A DNA stretch of 64,000 nt, from positions 380,041 to 444,040 of the forward strand of contig NZ_JAATHD010000001.1 in NCBI RefSeq assembly GCF_011947265.1. The letters run 5' to 3'. Below the pieces are notes generated by a model. It worked only from the letters and a program-made list of their open reading frames with translations, did no database searches and was not told where the DNA came from. The position numbers and the translations under genes were made by a program. This document shows positions 43,761 through 52,058 of this stretch, piece by piece (the first letter of the stretch is position 1; the number at the start of each line of letters is the position of its first letter). Source of the stretch: Paenibacillus sp. HB172176 (GTDB taxonomy: Bacteria; Bacillota; Bacilli; Paenibacillales; Paenibacillaceae).

Positions 43761-45116
43761 ATGCTTAAAGTAGATGACGAAGTCTTCAGCTCGGTACAGC
43801 TTTGTTCGCGCATAAAGCAAATACGAGGGTTCGAGCAATGTCGGTCGCCTGAAGGAAAACGGTATGCGATACTGCTGCGCGAGCCGCTGGAAGTCGTTGC
43901 CGCGATCATTTACTTCAGAGACAATGGCGCTTCTGTACTGCTGCTGCACGGCGATACGCCACCGGTGGAAGCGGAAGGAATGGCTGCCCGGGCTGGCTGC
44001 TGTGCGCTGCTGATGGGTCCGTTGCTGCATGTTCTGCCTATTCAGCCGCGGGGACAAGAGGACAAGCAAGTGTCAAGCTTATCGACTCCTTCCAAGAACG
44101 CTAAAACTTCCGCAGCCAGCGTTTCATCAGAATTCTCGTCTGAGCCTTCTCTCATGCAATTCAGCTCGGGGACGACCGGCAGGCCTAAGCTTATTCACCG
44201 ATCATGGTCCGAGATTTCACAGGAAACGACAAGCTACAATCGTATGCTTGCGGCTTCCGGCGGCGAACCTCCCTTAATTCTCGTTCCGGTATCGCATTCT
44301 TACGGATTGATAGCGGGCGTGCTTGCCGCATGGGAGAGAGGGACGGCTCCTCATATCGTTGTTTCCAAAAATCCGAAGGTCGCATTGCGTTTTATTCGCG
44401 AAGATGAGCATTCCATTGTGTATGCGGTTCCATTCCTGTATCAACTGCTGGATTCATTAAGCAAGGGCGAGGTGCGCTACAGGAAGGCGATCAGCTCCGG
44501 CGCTCCATTGACAGAAGCGTTGCTAGAGAGATTGCGAGTATCGGCTAGAGAGGTGTGGCAGCAATACGGCTGCACCGAGATTGGTTGTATTTCCCTCAAG
44601 GCGCAGCCAGAAACGCCGGATGAGGTTGGGCGCCCGTTATCTCATTTGAACGTAACAGTGGAAGACTCAACTGACGAAATGGCGGGAGAAACCTCGTTGC
44701 TGGAGCAAGCGGCTGGTGAGTTGGTTGTAAGGACGGGAGCGAAGCGGGTCGAGACCGGAGATTTGGGTCGTCAGTCGAAGAATGGCGAATGGCATGTGAT
44801 GGGAAGACTGGATGATTTAATTAATGTGTCTGGACAGAAGGTGATGCCGACGGAGGTAGAGGGAGCTATTAACGGAATGGCAGGCGTGAAGGAGGCGGTT
44901 GTTTACGGAGCGACTCACTCCGTATGGGGAGAAACAGTCAAAGCGATCGTTGTGGCGGACGGGAAAGTCCGGGAGGAGACGATTCGAGCCCAATGCTCGA
45001 AAGTGCTTCCTGGTTACAAGGTTCCCAGCGTGGTGAATCTGGTGGATGAAATTCCGCGTCTGCCATCAGGGAAAATAAGCAGAAGATGGATTCGTGAATG
45101 GGAGGAGGGACGATGA
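43761..45116 (+). CDS. Adenylate-forming (AMP-binding) acyl ligase, first gene of the carrier-protein cluster
   Basis: The frame is open from a TTG at 43671 without a ribosome site. Good sites at 43706-43714 (AAAGGAGGA) and 43737 (AGGAG) have no ATG, GTG or TTG in frame at normal distance, so ATC, ATT or the ATG at 43761 is the start; the last is given here (451 residues). The P-loop is FSSGTTGRPKL, the A5 region QQYGCTEIG, the A7 aspartate is in TGDLGR and the C-terminal lysine is in RLPSGKISRR. A Ser-rich insertion precedes the P-loop. It is compact for the family. It overlaps the following ACP gene (ATGA), its likely partner. The acid is unknown; 3,4-dihydroxybenzoate is one candidate. Confidence 0.85.
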   Translation: MLKVDDEVFSSVQLCSRIKQIRGFEQCRSPEGKRYAILLREPLEVVAAIIYFRDNGASVLLLHGDTPPVEAEGMAARAGCCALLMGPLLHVLPIQPRGQEDKQVSSLSTPSKNAKTSAASVSSEFSSEPSLMQFSSGTTGRPKLIHRSWSEISQETTSYNRMLAASGGEPPLILVPVSHSYGLIAGVLAAWERGTAPHIVVSKNPKVALRFIREDEHSIVYAVPFLYQLLDSLSKGEVRYRKAISSGAPLTEALLERLRVSAREVWQQYGCTEIGCISLKAQPETPDEVGRPLSHLNVTVEDSTDEMAGETSLLEQAAGELVVRTGAKRVETGDLGRQSKNGEWHVMGRLDDLINVSGQKVMPTEVEGAINGMAGVKEAVVYGATHSVWGETVKAIVVADGKVREETIRAQCSKVLPGYKVPSVVNLVDEIPRLPSGKISRRWIREWEEGR

Positions 45117-45385
45117 TGGAGCGTAAAAGCATTGTGGAAGGACTTCGCACAATGATCGTGGAGGAGCTCGATGTTGCAGCGCCAGATGAGTTGAATGAAG
45201 AGGACAAGCTTTATGAGGATTTGAACTTGGATTCCATTATGGTTTTGCAGCTTGCCGTTTACATTGAAGAATATTTTGCAGTTGTTTTTCCTGAAGAGGA
45301 TGTGGACCCGGCTGTTTTCGCTACGGTTGGAAACCTGACTGATTTTATAATCTCCTTGCAAGCTGTGGGAACGGTTGAGCGATGA
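45113..45385 (+). CDS. Acyl carrier protein (first of four)
   Basis: The product has 90 residues. The phosphopantetheine serine lies in LNLDSIMVLQL, the canonical ACP motif. The acidic four-helix profile and length fit the family. The start at 45113 follows GGAGGAGGG and overlaps the stop of the adenylating enzyme, while its own stop overlaps the next gene, so three genes are translationally coupled. It would carry the acyl group activated by its neighbour. Confidence 0.9.
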   Translation: MMERKSIVEGLRTMIVEELDVAAPDELNEEDKLYEDLNLDSIMVLQLAVYIEEYFAVVFPEEDVDPAVFATVGNLTDFIISLQAVGTVER

Positions 45386-46398
45386 GGTCCATACGATTGG
45401 GCATTGCCGGATTTGGACGGATTGTAGAGTTGACCCATCTGCCGTTGTTGAAAAAAATGCCGGAGTTCGATATTTGCGGCGTCTATGATCTTACGCCGCA
45501 GAGAAGGGCGCTTGCGCAGCGCAGAGGGTTTGCCGCTTGGGAGCATCTGAGCGAACTTCTTGACAGTGATGCGGATGCGGTGTTGATCGCCACACCGCCG
45601 CATAGTCATTGCGCGATTGCGGCGGAGGCGCTCCGCAGGGGCAAACATGCGCTTATTGAAAAGCCGGTGGCTGTCTGCGCGGAGGAAGCGTTTCTGCTGC
45701 AACAGTTGGCTCAAGAGAATAACCGTATCGTGACGGTGTTTCACAACAGACGATTTGATTCCGACCTGAAGATTGTTGAGGAAACGATACAGAGCGGCAT
45801 GCTGGGTCCTATTCAATTTGTTGAAAGACGATTCCATCAATTCGGCTCCGGCTCCTCATTTGGCGTTCAATCGTTTCGTCCATCTTGGCGGGATGAGATC
45901 TCTTACGGGGGAGGAGCGCTGCTGGACTGGGGAGTTCATCTGATCGATCAGTTGCTTCATCTGAAGCTGGGAAAGCTATCGAACGTGCACGCGATGATGC
46001 ATCGGCTCCCCTGGAGCAAGGGCGATGCGGAGGATTATGTGGCGGCCAGTCTCCCATTGGATAACGGAATTCTGCTGTCGTTGCACATTCATTTCGCCTC
46101 TCATGCGGCTGATCCGCAATGGATCGTTGGCGGAGAGCGCGGGACGTTGCAAATCAAGAGCGGGGGCGAGGCTGTCATGCAACTGGAAGGTCGTCCGCCG
46201 ATCCCTCTTGGCGGTCAGTCTCCCGGCAAGGCATATCGCGGCGACCTGGAAGGGGTTGGGAACATTTATGCCTCCTTTGCCGAGAAACTGGCAGGTGAAG
46301 GAGAGCTTGCCGTTACGCTGGAGGAAGCGATTGAAGGGATGATCGTCATTGATGAAATAAGGGCGGCTGCATGTTCGCGGGAGCTTCGGACGCCGTAA
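45382..46398 (+). CDS. Gfo/Idh/MocA-family NAD(P)-dependent sugar dehydrogenase
   Basis: The product has 338 residues. The Rossmann motif GIAGFGRIVELTHLPLL is at the N-terminus, the family signature ALIEKPVAV is near residue 95, and the conserved His-rich GGGALLDWGVHLID holds the catalytic region. These enzymes oxidise or reduce sugar carbons. Paired with the DegT aminotransferase just downstream, it resembles the NtdC/NtdA pair that makes 3-amino-3-deoxyglucose (kanosamine) in Bacillus, a comparison by family only. It overlaps the ACP by 4 bp. Confidence 0.9.
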   Translation: MRSIRLGIAGFGRIVELTHLPLLKKMPEFDICGVYDLTPQRRALAQRRGFAAWEHLSELLDSDADAVLIATPPHSHCAIAAEALRRGKHALIEKPVAVCAEEAFLLQQLAQENNRIVTVFHNRRFDSDLKIVEETIQSGMLGPIQFVERRFHQFGSGSSFGVQSFRPSWRDEISYGGGALLDWGVHLIDQLLHLKLGKLSNVHAMMHRLPWSKGDAEDYVAASLPLDNGILLSLHIHFASHAADPQWIVGGERGTLQIKSGGEAVMQLEGRPPIPLGGQSPGKAYRGDLEGVGNIYASFAEKLAGEGELAVTLEEAIEGMIVIDEIRAAACSRELRTP

Positions 46399-46477
46399 GG
46401 CGTCACTTCTGGCTTGCGAATGAAGCTGATGGCTGCTATACGTAGTTATTTGTCGCAATTATGAGGGGAGGTTCGGT

Positions 46478-47614
46478 ATGGGGATATTGTTTGCGGGTCC
46501 GCAATTGGAGTTTGAACAGATCAGGGAGCAATGGCTGGCCGCCGTGCAGCAAGTGGCGGCGAGGGGGGTATTCGTCGGAGGCCAAGCGGTAACGGATTTT
46601 GAAGCGGCTTTTGCTCGTTATTCGGGATCTGCCTCCGCCGCCGGAGTCGGCAACGGAACAGATGCGCTGTTTCTGACGTTGAAAGCGCTTGGCGTTGGAC
46701 CTGGCGATGAAGTCGTAACAGCAGTCAATACGTTTGTCGCCACTGTTGAAGCGATTCACCATACGGGAGCGACGCCGGTTCTGGTCGATTGCGATCCCGA
46801 CAGCTACTTAATTGATGCGGAGCAGTTGATTGCGAAGCTAAGTTCACGAACGAAAGCGATCATTCCCGTACATCTATACGGACAGATGGTCGATATGTCG
46901 CCGTGGCTTTCTATTGCGAGAGCGAGGGGAATTGCTGTTGTGGAGGACAGCGCGCAGGCTGCCGGGGCAAGGCTGGAGGGCAAGCCGGCAGGAAGTGTGG
47001 GCGGGGCGGGCTGCTTCAGCTTTTATCCGGATAAAAATTTGGGCGCGCTCGGCGATGGAGGGGCTGTCGTGTCATCGGATGAATCATTGCTGGCGAAGGT
47101 GCGCAGGCTGCGCAATCATGGCGGGGAAACGCGTTATTCACATGATAGTCCGGGCTACAACAGCCGGCTCGACGCCTTGCAGGCATTGGCGCTAAGCATG
47201 AAGCTTGAGCGTCTGGATGAATGGTCGGCGCACAGAAGGCAGGTGGCCAACTGCTATGAACGGCATTTGGCTGATATCGAGGGAGTCGTCCTGCCTGCGC
47301 ATCGCCATGACGAAAGCCATGTTTTTCATCTATATGTGGTGCGGCTGCCCGCCGAGGCAAGGGAGAACGTACGCCGCTCCTTGCAGAAAAAAGGAATATT
47401 GACCGCGGTACAGTATCCGCTGCCGATTCATCAGCTGCCTGCGTTCCGTCATCTGGGTTATGGAGCGGGAGATTTCCCGATTGCAGAATTTTGCTCGCAA
47501 AGAATAGTATCATTGCCTATGCATATCGGCATGGATGAGGAAGCTGTTGCAGAGGTTGCGACTCAAGTTAAGAATGCGCTTACATTAAAGCCGGCAAAGA
47601 TAAACGGAGGTTAG
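46478..47614 (+). CDS. DegT/DnrJ/EryC1/StrS-family PLP aminotransferase
   Basis: The product has 378 residues. The family landmarks are present: GVGNGTDALFLTLKALGVGPGD, VVEDSAQAAGA (the Asp that contacts the pyridine nitrogen), and the PLP-binding lysine in FSFYPDKNLGALGDGG. It would transaminate a keto-sugar, probably the product of the upstream dehydrogenase. The gap of 79 bp upstream has AGGGGAGG before the ATG. Amino-cyclitol or amino-sugar formation is the usual job in natural-product clusters. Confidence 0.93.
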   Translation: MGILFAGPQLEFEQIREQWLAAVQQVAARGVFVGGQAVTDFEAAFARYSGSASAAGVGNGTDALFLTLKALGVGPGDEVVTAVNTFVATVEAIHHTGATPVLVDCDPDSYLIDAEQLIAKLSSRTKAIIPVHLYGQMVDMSPWLSIARARGIAVVEDSAQAAGARLEGKPAGSVGGAGCFSFYPDKNLGALGDGGAVVSSDESLLAKVRRLRNHGGETRYSHDSPGYNSRLDALQALALSMKLERLDEWSAHRRQVANCYERHLADIEGVVLPAHRHDESHVFHLYVVRLPAEARENVRRSLQKKGILTAVQYPLPIHQLPAFRHLGYGAGDFPIAEFCSQRIVSLPMHIGMDEEAVAEVATQVKNALTLKPAKINGG

Positions 47615-47671
47615 CTGGCTGCCTGCCAATGGAGGGCAGCAGTTGAAATCTTACAGCAGAGGAGCTGATGG

Positions 47672-47956
47672 GTGATGGCAGGTGAAGTTAAGGAAGACCG
47701 CAGTGTTATTATACGAAGTTTGCAACATATTATTGCAGAGCTGGTTGACGACTTCGAGCTTGCGAGCGGGCTGGATGAGGATATTCTATTGGAACAGGTT
47801 GGCATGGATTCTTTTGTCATGATCAATCTGATTGAACAAATCGAGCGGCGCTATCACATTAGCTTTCATGGCGAGGAGCTGCAGATCGACCGGCTGGGAA
47901 CGTTGGGGGGAATGGCTGACAGCGTATGCGCCAAACGTCTGGCGGGTAAAGTATGA
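47672..47956 (+). CDS. Acyl carrier protein (second of four)
   Basis: The product has 94 residues. The attachment serine is in VGMDSFVMINL. Start: GTG at 47672 (GAGGAG 7 bp upstream) or ATG at the next codon. The stop overlaps the start of the BtrH/AsbE-like gene (ATGA), suggesting that the ACP delivers its cargo to that protein. Confidence 0.88.
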   Translation: MMAGEVKEDRSVIIRSLQHIIAELVDDFELASGLDEDILLEQVGMDSFVMINLIEQIERRYHISFHGEELQIDRLGTLGGMADSVCAKRLAGKV

Positions 47957-48909
47957 TCCGGCCGCCGATTCACTGCTTGCTAGATTGTCTGGCATTCCTA
48001 ATTCAAAGCCGCTCTGGCATAGATACGCGTCCAATCTATCTCGGTATTTGGAATGCGTCGTTTATTGCTGATGAAGACGGGTTCTCCTATTATTCGGAAC
48101 GAATTGATCCCAATGCGGATATCCTTGGCTTCGAGCAATTGTACGGACAGTGTCTGACTCGCTGGCAGGATCCGCTGTGGAGCAAGGAGCAGCAGTTTGC
48201 GAAGCTGGAGCGGGAGTTAGAGGCATCGGGACCCAAGCGAACGATTATTACACTGGTTGATCTTTATTACATGCCGCATTCTACGATCTGTTATGGGATG
48301 AAGCATATGCCGCATATGTTGATTGTGGAGCTGGGACAAGATGGCCGTCTGCTGGTGAAGGATCCGTTCTTCGACTGGGAGGGAGAAGTGCAGCGGTCGG
48401 TGATGCACGAGGCTTTTACCTGCGAAGGGTTAAGCTCCGGCATCACGCTTCATCTGGATAAGGCCGCTGAACCTGATCCGGGGCTGGTTGGGGAACTGTT
48501 TCGTCAGCAATTCACCGTGGCGGCCAGCCAACTGATCTCGGGAGTAGACAATTATTTGCTGAACATTGAATGCGGAATATCGAACTATACTGTGGAGAAG
48601 CTGTATGCCAGCATCGGCCAGGTCGGCGTCATTGCCAAGCGATGGAAGAGCTTTGGCTTAATGGCTGATTACTTTGCAGCCGCAGGCGGCAATGCGGAAC
48701 CGCTGCAAGCAAAGCTGGAGCAGTTGCTTGCCAAATGGGAAAACGTTGTGCTGGTTATTGTGCGGCTTGGCGTTCTTGGCAATCATGCCAAGCTGCCTGA
48801 GGCGCGCGCGAAGCTGGAGCAGCTTGCCGAGCTTGAAGCCGGCATAAGAAGCGAGCTGTGGACGCTATACGAGCATTGGGAGGTGAACAGGCATGAGCCG
48901 GCGCGATAA
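47953..48909 (+). CDS. Putative ACP-dependent acyltransferase, BtrH/AsbE-like layout (first of three)
   Basis: The product has 318 residues. The N-terminal part starts IHCLLDCLAFL followed by YLGIWNASF; later come MPHMLIVEL and LVKDPFFDWEG. The order Cys, His, Asp is that of papain-like folds and of the BtrH N-terminal family, which moves an acyl chain from a carrier protein to an amine. I remember similar organisation for AsbE of petrobactin synthesis, but identity was not tested. The C-terminal half is helical. It is coupled to the second ACP. A hydrolase or isopeptide-forming role is equally possible. Confidence 0.6.
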   Translation: MIRPPIHCLLDCLAFLIQSRSGIDTRPIYLGIWNASFIADEDGFSYYSERIDPNADILGFEQLYGQCLTRWQDPLWSKEQQFAKLERELEASGPKRTIITLVDLYYMPHSTICYGMKHMPHMLIVELGQDGRLLVKDPFFDWEGEVQRSVMHEAFTCEGLSSGITLHLDKAAEPDPGLVGELFRQQFTVAASQLISGVDNYLLNIECGISNYTVEKLYASIGQVGVIAKRWKSFGLMADYFAAAGGNAEPLQAKLEQLLAKWENVVLVIVRLGVLGNHAKLPEARAKLEQLAELEAGIRSELWTLYEHWEVNRHEPAR

Positions 48910-50260
48910 GAAGCTGCGCATCGGATACTCCTCCGGTTCGGCGCGAATGTTGAATGAACGGGCAATTGACAGCAAATGGGTGCATTATCTGGGGCAATAC
49001 GCCGAGCTTGCGCCGATACCTCCGCTTTCCCTATACCGGATGTTTGGCGGCTCGACTAAGCGTTTGCTTCGAGACTGGCCGGCATCGCTGCAACGGCTAT
49101 CCCAAGAGCTGCGGAAGCTTCAGACGCAATATCGCATACAGACGTTATATCTCAATATTCCCGCTCTTGCTCCTTATTTGATGATGGGCAGAGCTGCCCT
49201 CGGCATCGAGCTTGGCTTTCTGTTCATCGCGCATTCGGTTGTCTCCGAGCATTGGCTTAGGCAATGGTTGGCCATTGCTCCGTTTCTGAATGAAAGAGAT
49301 GTGCTGCTATGCTCCTCCGAGAGCAGCAAGGAGGCGCTGTGCCGAATATCCGATCGTTATCGGATGGCCAAGGTCATTCCATTAGGCATTGAGCTTCGAT
49401 CCTCGACAGAAGTGAACGAGGCGATACGACAGCGTAACGGAACACAAGTGCTGTCCATCGGACGGCTTGAGGATGTCAAGAATATACAGTCATTGCTGCG
49501 TATATTTGCGACCGTGCGCGACCGCTTGCCGGAAGCGCGGCTCGCTATCGCGGGGGAATATACCGGGCGAAGCGATGTCCAGATAGAGAGCTACAGCGCC
49601 CAGATCGATCAGCTTGTGGAAAGGCTTGATCTGGGCAACCATGTGACCTTTACCGGTCCGGTGGAGGGGGATGATAAGGAGACATTGTTTGCGCAATCCG
49701 ATCTGCTTATTAATGTCTCCACCGATCCGGGCGAAACATTCGGCTACAATTTAATTGAAGCGAAGACATGGGGGGTTCCGGTTATTTGCGCCAATTGGAA
49801 CGGGTTTCGCGAGGTGGTAGCAGACGGCGAGGACGGCATGTTGATCGATTGTTACTGGGACACCCCTTATCCCGTCGTTGACGAGAGGCAAGCGGCGGAG
49901 GCCGCGCTGTCCTTGCTTGCAGATCATGAAGCGAGGCGTCGTATGTCGCGGAAGGCGGCGGAAGTTGCGCAGCGCTATGACTATCGCGGCATCTTTCCGA
50001 TCATTGCGGAGGAAATGGAGACAGCCTCCGCCGCAGTATGGAATATAGAGCATGAAGATATCCCCGGTATGATGCTGCGGAAGTTGTCTGAACAGGGCGA
50101 GCTGTACCGGCTGGACCATTTGCGAATGCTGCCGTTTCTGGAGCAGCCGCTGTTCCGAATTTTGACATCCCCATCCGAAACGCCGCTGAAGCAATGGATG
50201 CCCTTGATTAAGCCAATTGCGCATCATTATGCGGGGAGGAATGTTCATGCAGAGCATTAG
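48893..50260 (+). CDS. Family GT4-like glycosyltransferase
   Basis: The product has 455 residues with a GT-B fold. The C-terminal nucleotide-sugar site shows LSIGRLEDVKNIQSLL, VTFTGPVEG, DLLINVSTDPGETFGYNLIEA and GVPVICANWNGFREVV, with the GT4 E-x7-E region. The last 80 residues form an extra helical tail. It overlaps the BtrH-like gene by 17 bp and the exporter gene by 14 bp. It would attach a sugar to the cluster product or join the amino sugar to the aglycone. Confidence 0.88.
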   Translation: MSRRDKKLRIGYSSGSARMLNERAIDSKWVHYLGQYAELAPIPPLSLYRMFGGSTKRLLRDWPASLQRLSQELRKLQTQYRIQTLYLNIPALAPYLMMGRAALGIELGFLFIAHSVVSEHWLRQWLAIAPFLNERDVLLCSSESSKEALCRISDRYRMAKVIPLGIELRSSTEVNEAIRQRNGTQVLSIGRLEDVKNIQSLLRIFATVRDRLPEARLAIAGEYTGRSDVQIESYSAQIDQLVERLDLGNHVTFTGPVEGDDKETLFAQSDLLINVSTDPGETFGYNLIEAKTWGVPVICANWNGFREVVADGEDGMLIDCYWDTPYPVVDERQAAEAALSLLADHEARRRMSRKAAEVAQRYDYRGIFPIIAEEMETASAAVWNIEHEDIPGMMLRKLSEQGELYRLDHLRMLPFLEQPLFRILTSPSETPLKQWMPLIKPIAHHYAGRNVHAEH

Positions 50261-52058
50261 ATTGTTTATGCGGCTGACGCCTTACGTTCGCATTCGCTGG
50301 CCGTTGACGACGATAGCTTATGTCTGCGCTTTGCTGAATTTGACGTTTAATCTCCTGCAGCCGTTTCTATTCCTGATGCTGATCGACCGGGTGCTGCTCG
50401 GCAGCGAGCAGGAGCTGTTAGGTCCGTTGCTCATCGGGTCGGGAGCGCTGGCGCTGGGGTCGGCGTTGCTCGGCACCGCGCATTCCGCGTTGTTCCGTTA
50501 TTTGGGCATTCGGCATACGCTGGACTTGCGCGAGGTCATTCTGGCGCATTTGCGCAGAATTCCGATTACTGAAATTGAGCGGCACGGCGCGGGCAAATAT
50601 TCGGCTTTAATGGGAATGGATACGGCGACGATGGGCAATTTTCTGAATCATGTGGTGATGGAGCTGGTATCCCAGTGGTATTCCTTGCTGCTTGCGCTGG
50701 CTATTATTTTCTACATTGACTGGTCGCTAGGTTTGGCTGCGCTGGCGTTCATACCGGTTTTGCTTGCCATCCCCCGGCTGTATCGTTCGCTCATTATCCG
50801 CAATACCGGGAAGGTCAGAGCGCATAACGAAGAAATCGGCACTTATTTGTACGAGAGCATCGAGGGTTCGCGGGAAATTCGCGTCCACGGTTTGGAGCAA
50901 TGGGAGCGGGCGAGGAATGAGACCAGGTATCGGAACTTGGTGGAAGCGAGTGTTAAGGATACGCTGTTCCGGGTCATGTCGGCCAATTCCAGTTCGCTTG
51001 CGGTAAGCGGAGTCGTCATTTTGTTATACGGATTTGGCTCCGGGAGAGTGATGGACGGCACGATGACAGTGGGCATGCTGGTGGCGCTTGTTCAGTATTT
51101 AAACAATGTGCTGGCTCCTGTGCAGGCGATGAACCATTTTGCGGGCGAGCTTCAGGGCGGGGAAGTCGCGATGAAGCGAATTGAGGAATTCCTGCGCTCT
51201 CCGGAGGAGCATATCGTGCAGAGCAAAGGCGGAATGGCGGCGGATAGATTTGCCCCGACGGTCGAGGCAAGCGGGTTGACGGTTGCAAGCGGAGAGCATG
51301 TTATATTGCAGCATATCGCATTTCATCTGAAGGCTGGACAAACAGCGGCGTTTGTTGGACGGAGCGGTTCGGGCAAAAGCACGTTGTTTCGTACGATATT
51401 GGGCTTTATGCCGGTGGCAGCCGGAGAAATCAGCTTGAGCGGCGTCCCCTATACCGATTGGTCGAGAGAGTATATCAACCGTCATATTGGAGTTGTGTTC
51501 CAAGAGAGCTTCCTGTTCGCCGGGAGTATCCGTGACAATATCGCCATTGGACGTCTGGGCGCAACGGATGAAGACATATACGAGGCGGCTTGCAAGGCCG
51601 ATCTTGGATCATGGATCGACAGCCAGCCGGAGGGGCTGGAGACGATGATCGGCCATCGGGGTGACGGGCTGTCAGGCGGCCAGCGTCAGAGAGTGGCTAT
51701 AGCCAGAGTGTTTCTGCAGCGGCCCGAGGTGCTGATTCTGGACGAGCCTACCTCGGCGCTCGATCGAGGTACGGAAGAACGGGTGCTGCGCGCACTGGCC
51801 GAGCTGATGGAGGGGAAAACGACTTTATTATCCACGCACAGGCTGCAGACGGTTGAGAGCGCCGATGTCATCTATGTCATGGAAGAAGGGAAAGTGACGG
51901 ATTGGGGCAGCCATGCCGAACTGCAGGAGCGTGGGAATCCGGCTTATCTGGCGTTGCTTAGCCGCCGGAGGCAACCAATTGACGAAGAGTCCATAGAGGA
52001 GCAGGCAGTTCATTCGGAGAATTCCGGCAGGCTCTCCTCACAGGAGGTGTCGGCGTGA
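50247..52058 (+). CDS. ABC exporter (fused membrane and ATPase domains)
   Basis: The product has 603 residues from the ATG at 50247, preferred because GGGGAGGA sits 6-7 bp upstream; two earlier ATGs are too close to the site or lack one. Six membrane helices form a type IV exporter domain (about 1-310). The ATPase has Walker A GRSGSGKST, signature LSGGQRQR and Walker B VLILDEPTSALD. It probably acts as a homodimer. Position inside the operon points to export of the cluster product and self-protection. Confidence 0.92.
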   Translation: MQSIRLFMRLTPYVRIRWPLTTIAYVCALLNLTFNLLQPFLFLMLIDRVLLGSEQELLGPLLIGSGALALGSALLGTAHSALFRYLGIRHTLDLREVILAHLRRIPITEIERHGAGKYSALMGMDTATMGNFLNHVVMELVSQWYSLLLALAIIFYIDWSLGLAALAFIPVLLAIPRLYRSLIIRNTGKVRAHNEEIGTYLYESIEGSREIRVHGLEQWERARNETRYRNLVEASVKDTLFRVMSANSSSLAVSGVVILLYGFGSGRVMDGTMTVGMLVALVQYLNNVLAPVQAMNHFAGELQGGEVAMKRIEEFLRSPEEHIVQSKGGMAADRFAPTVEASGLTVASGEHVILQHIAFHLKAGQTAAFVGRSGSGKSTLFRTILGFMPVAAGEISLSGVPYTDWSREYINRHIGVVFQESFLFAGSIRDNIAIGRLGATDEDIYEAACKADLGSWIDSQPEGLETMIGHRGDGLSGGQRQRVAIARVFLQRPEVLILDEPTSALDRGTEERVLRALAELMEGKTTLLSTHRLQTVESADVIYVMEEGKVTDWGSHAELQERGNPAYLALLSRRRQPIDEESIEEQAVHSENSGRLSSQEVSA

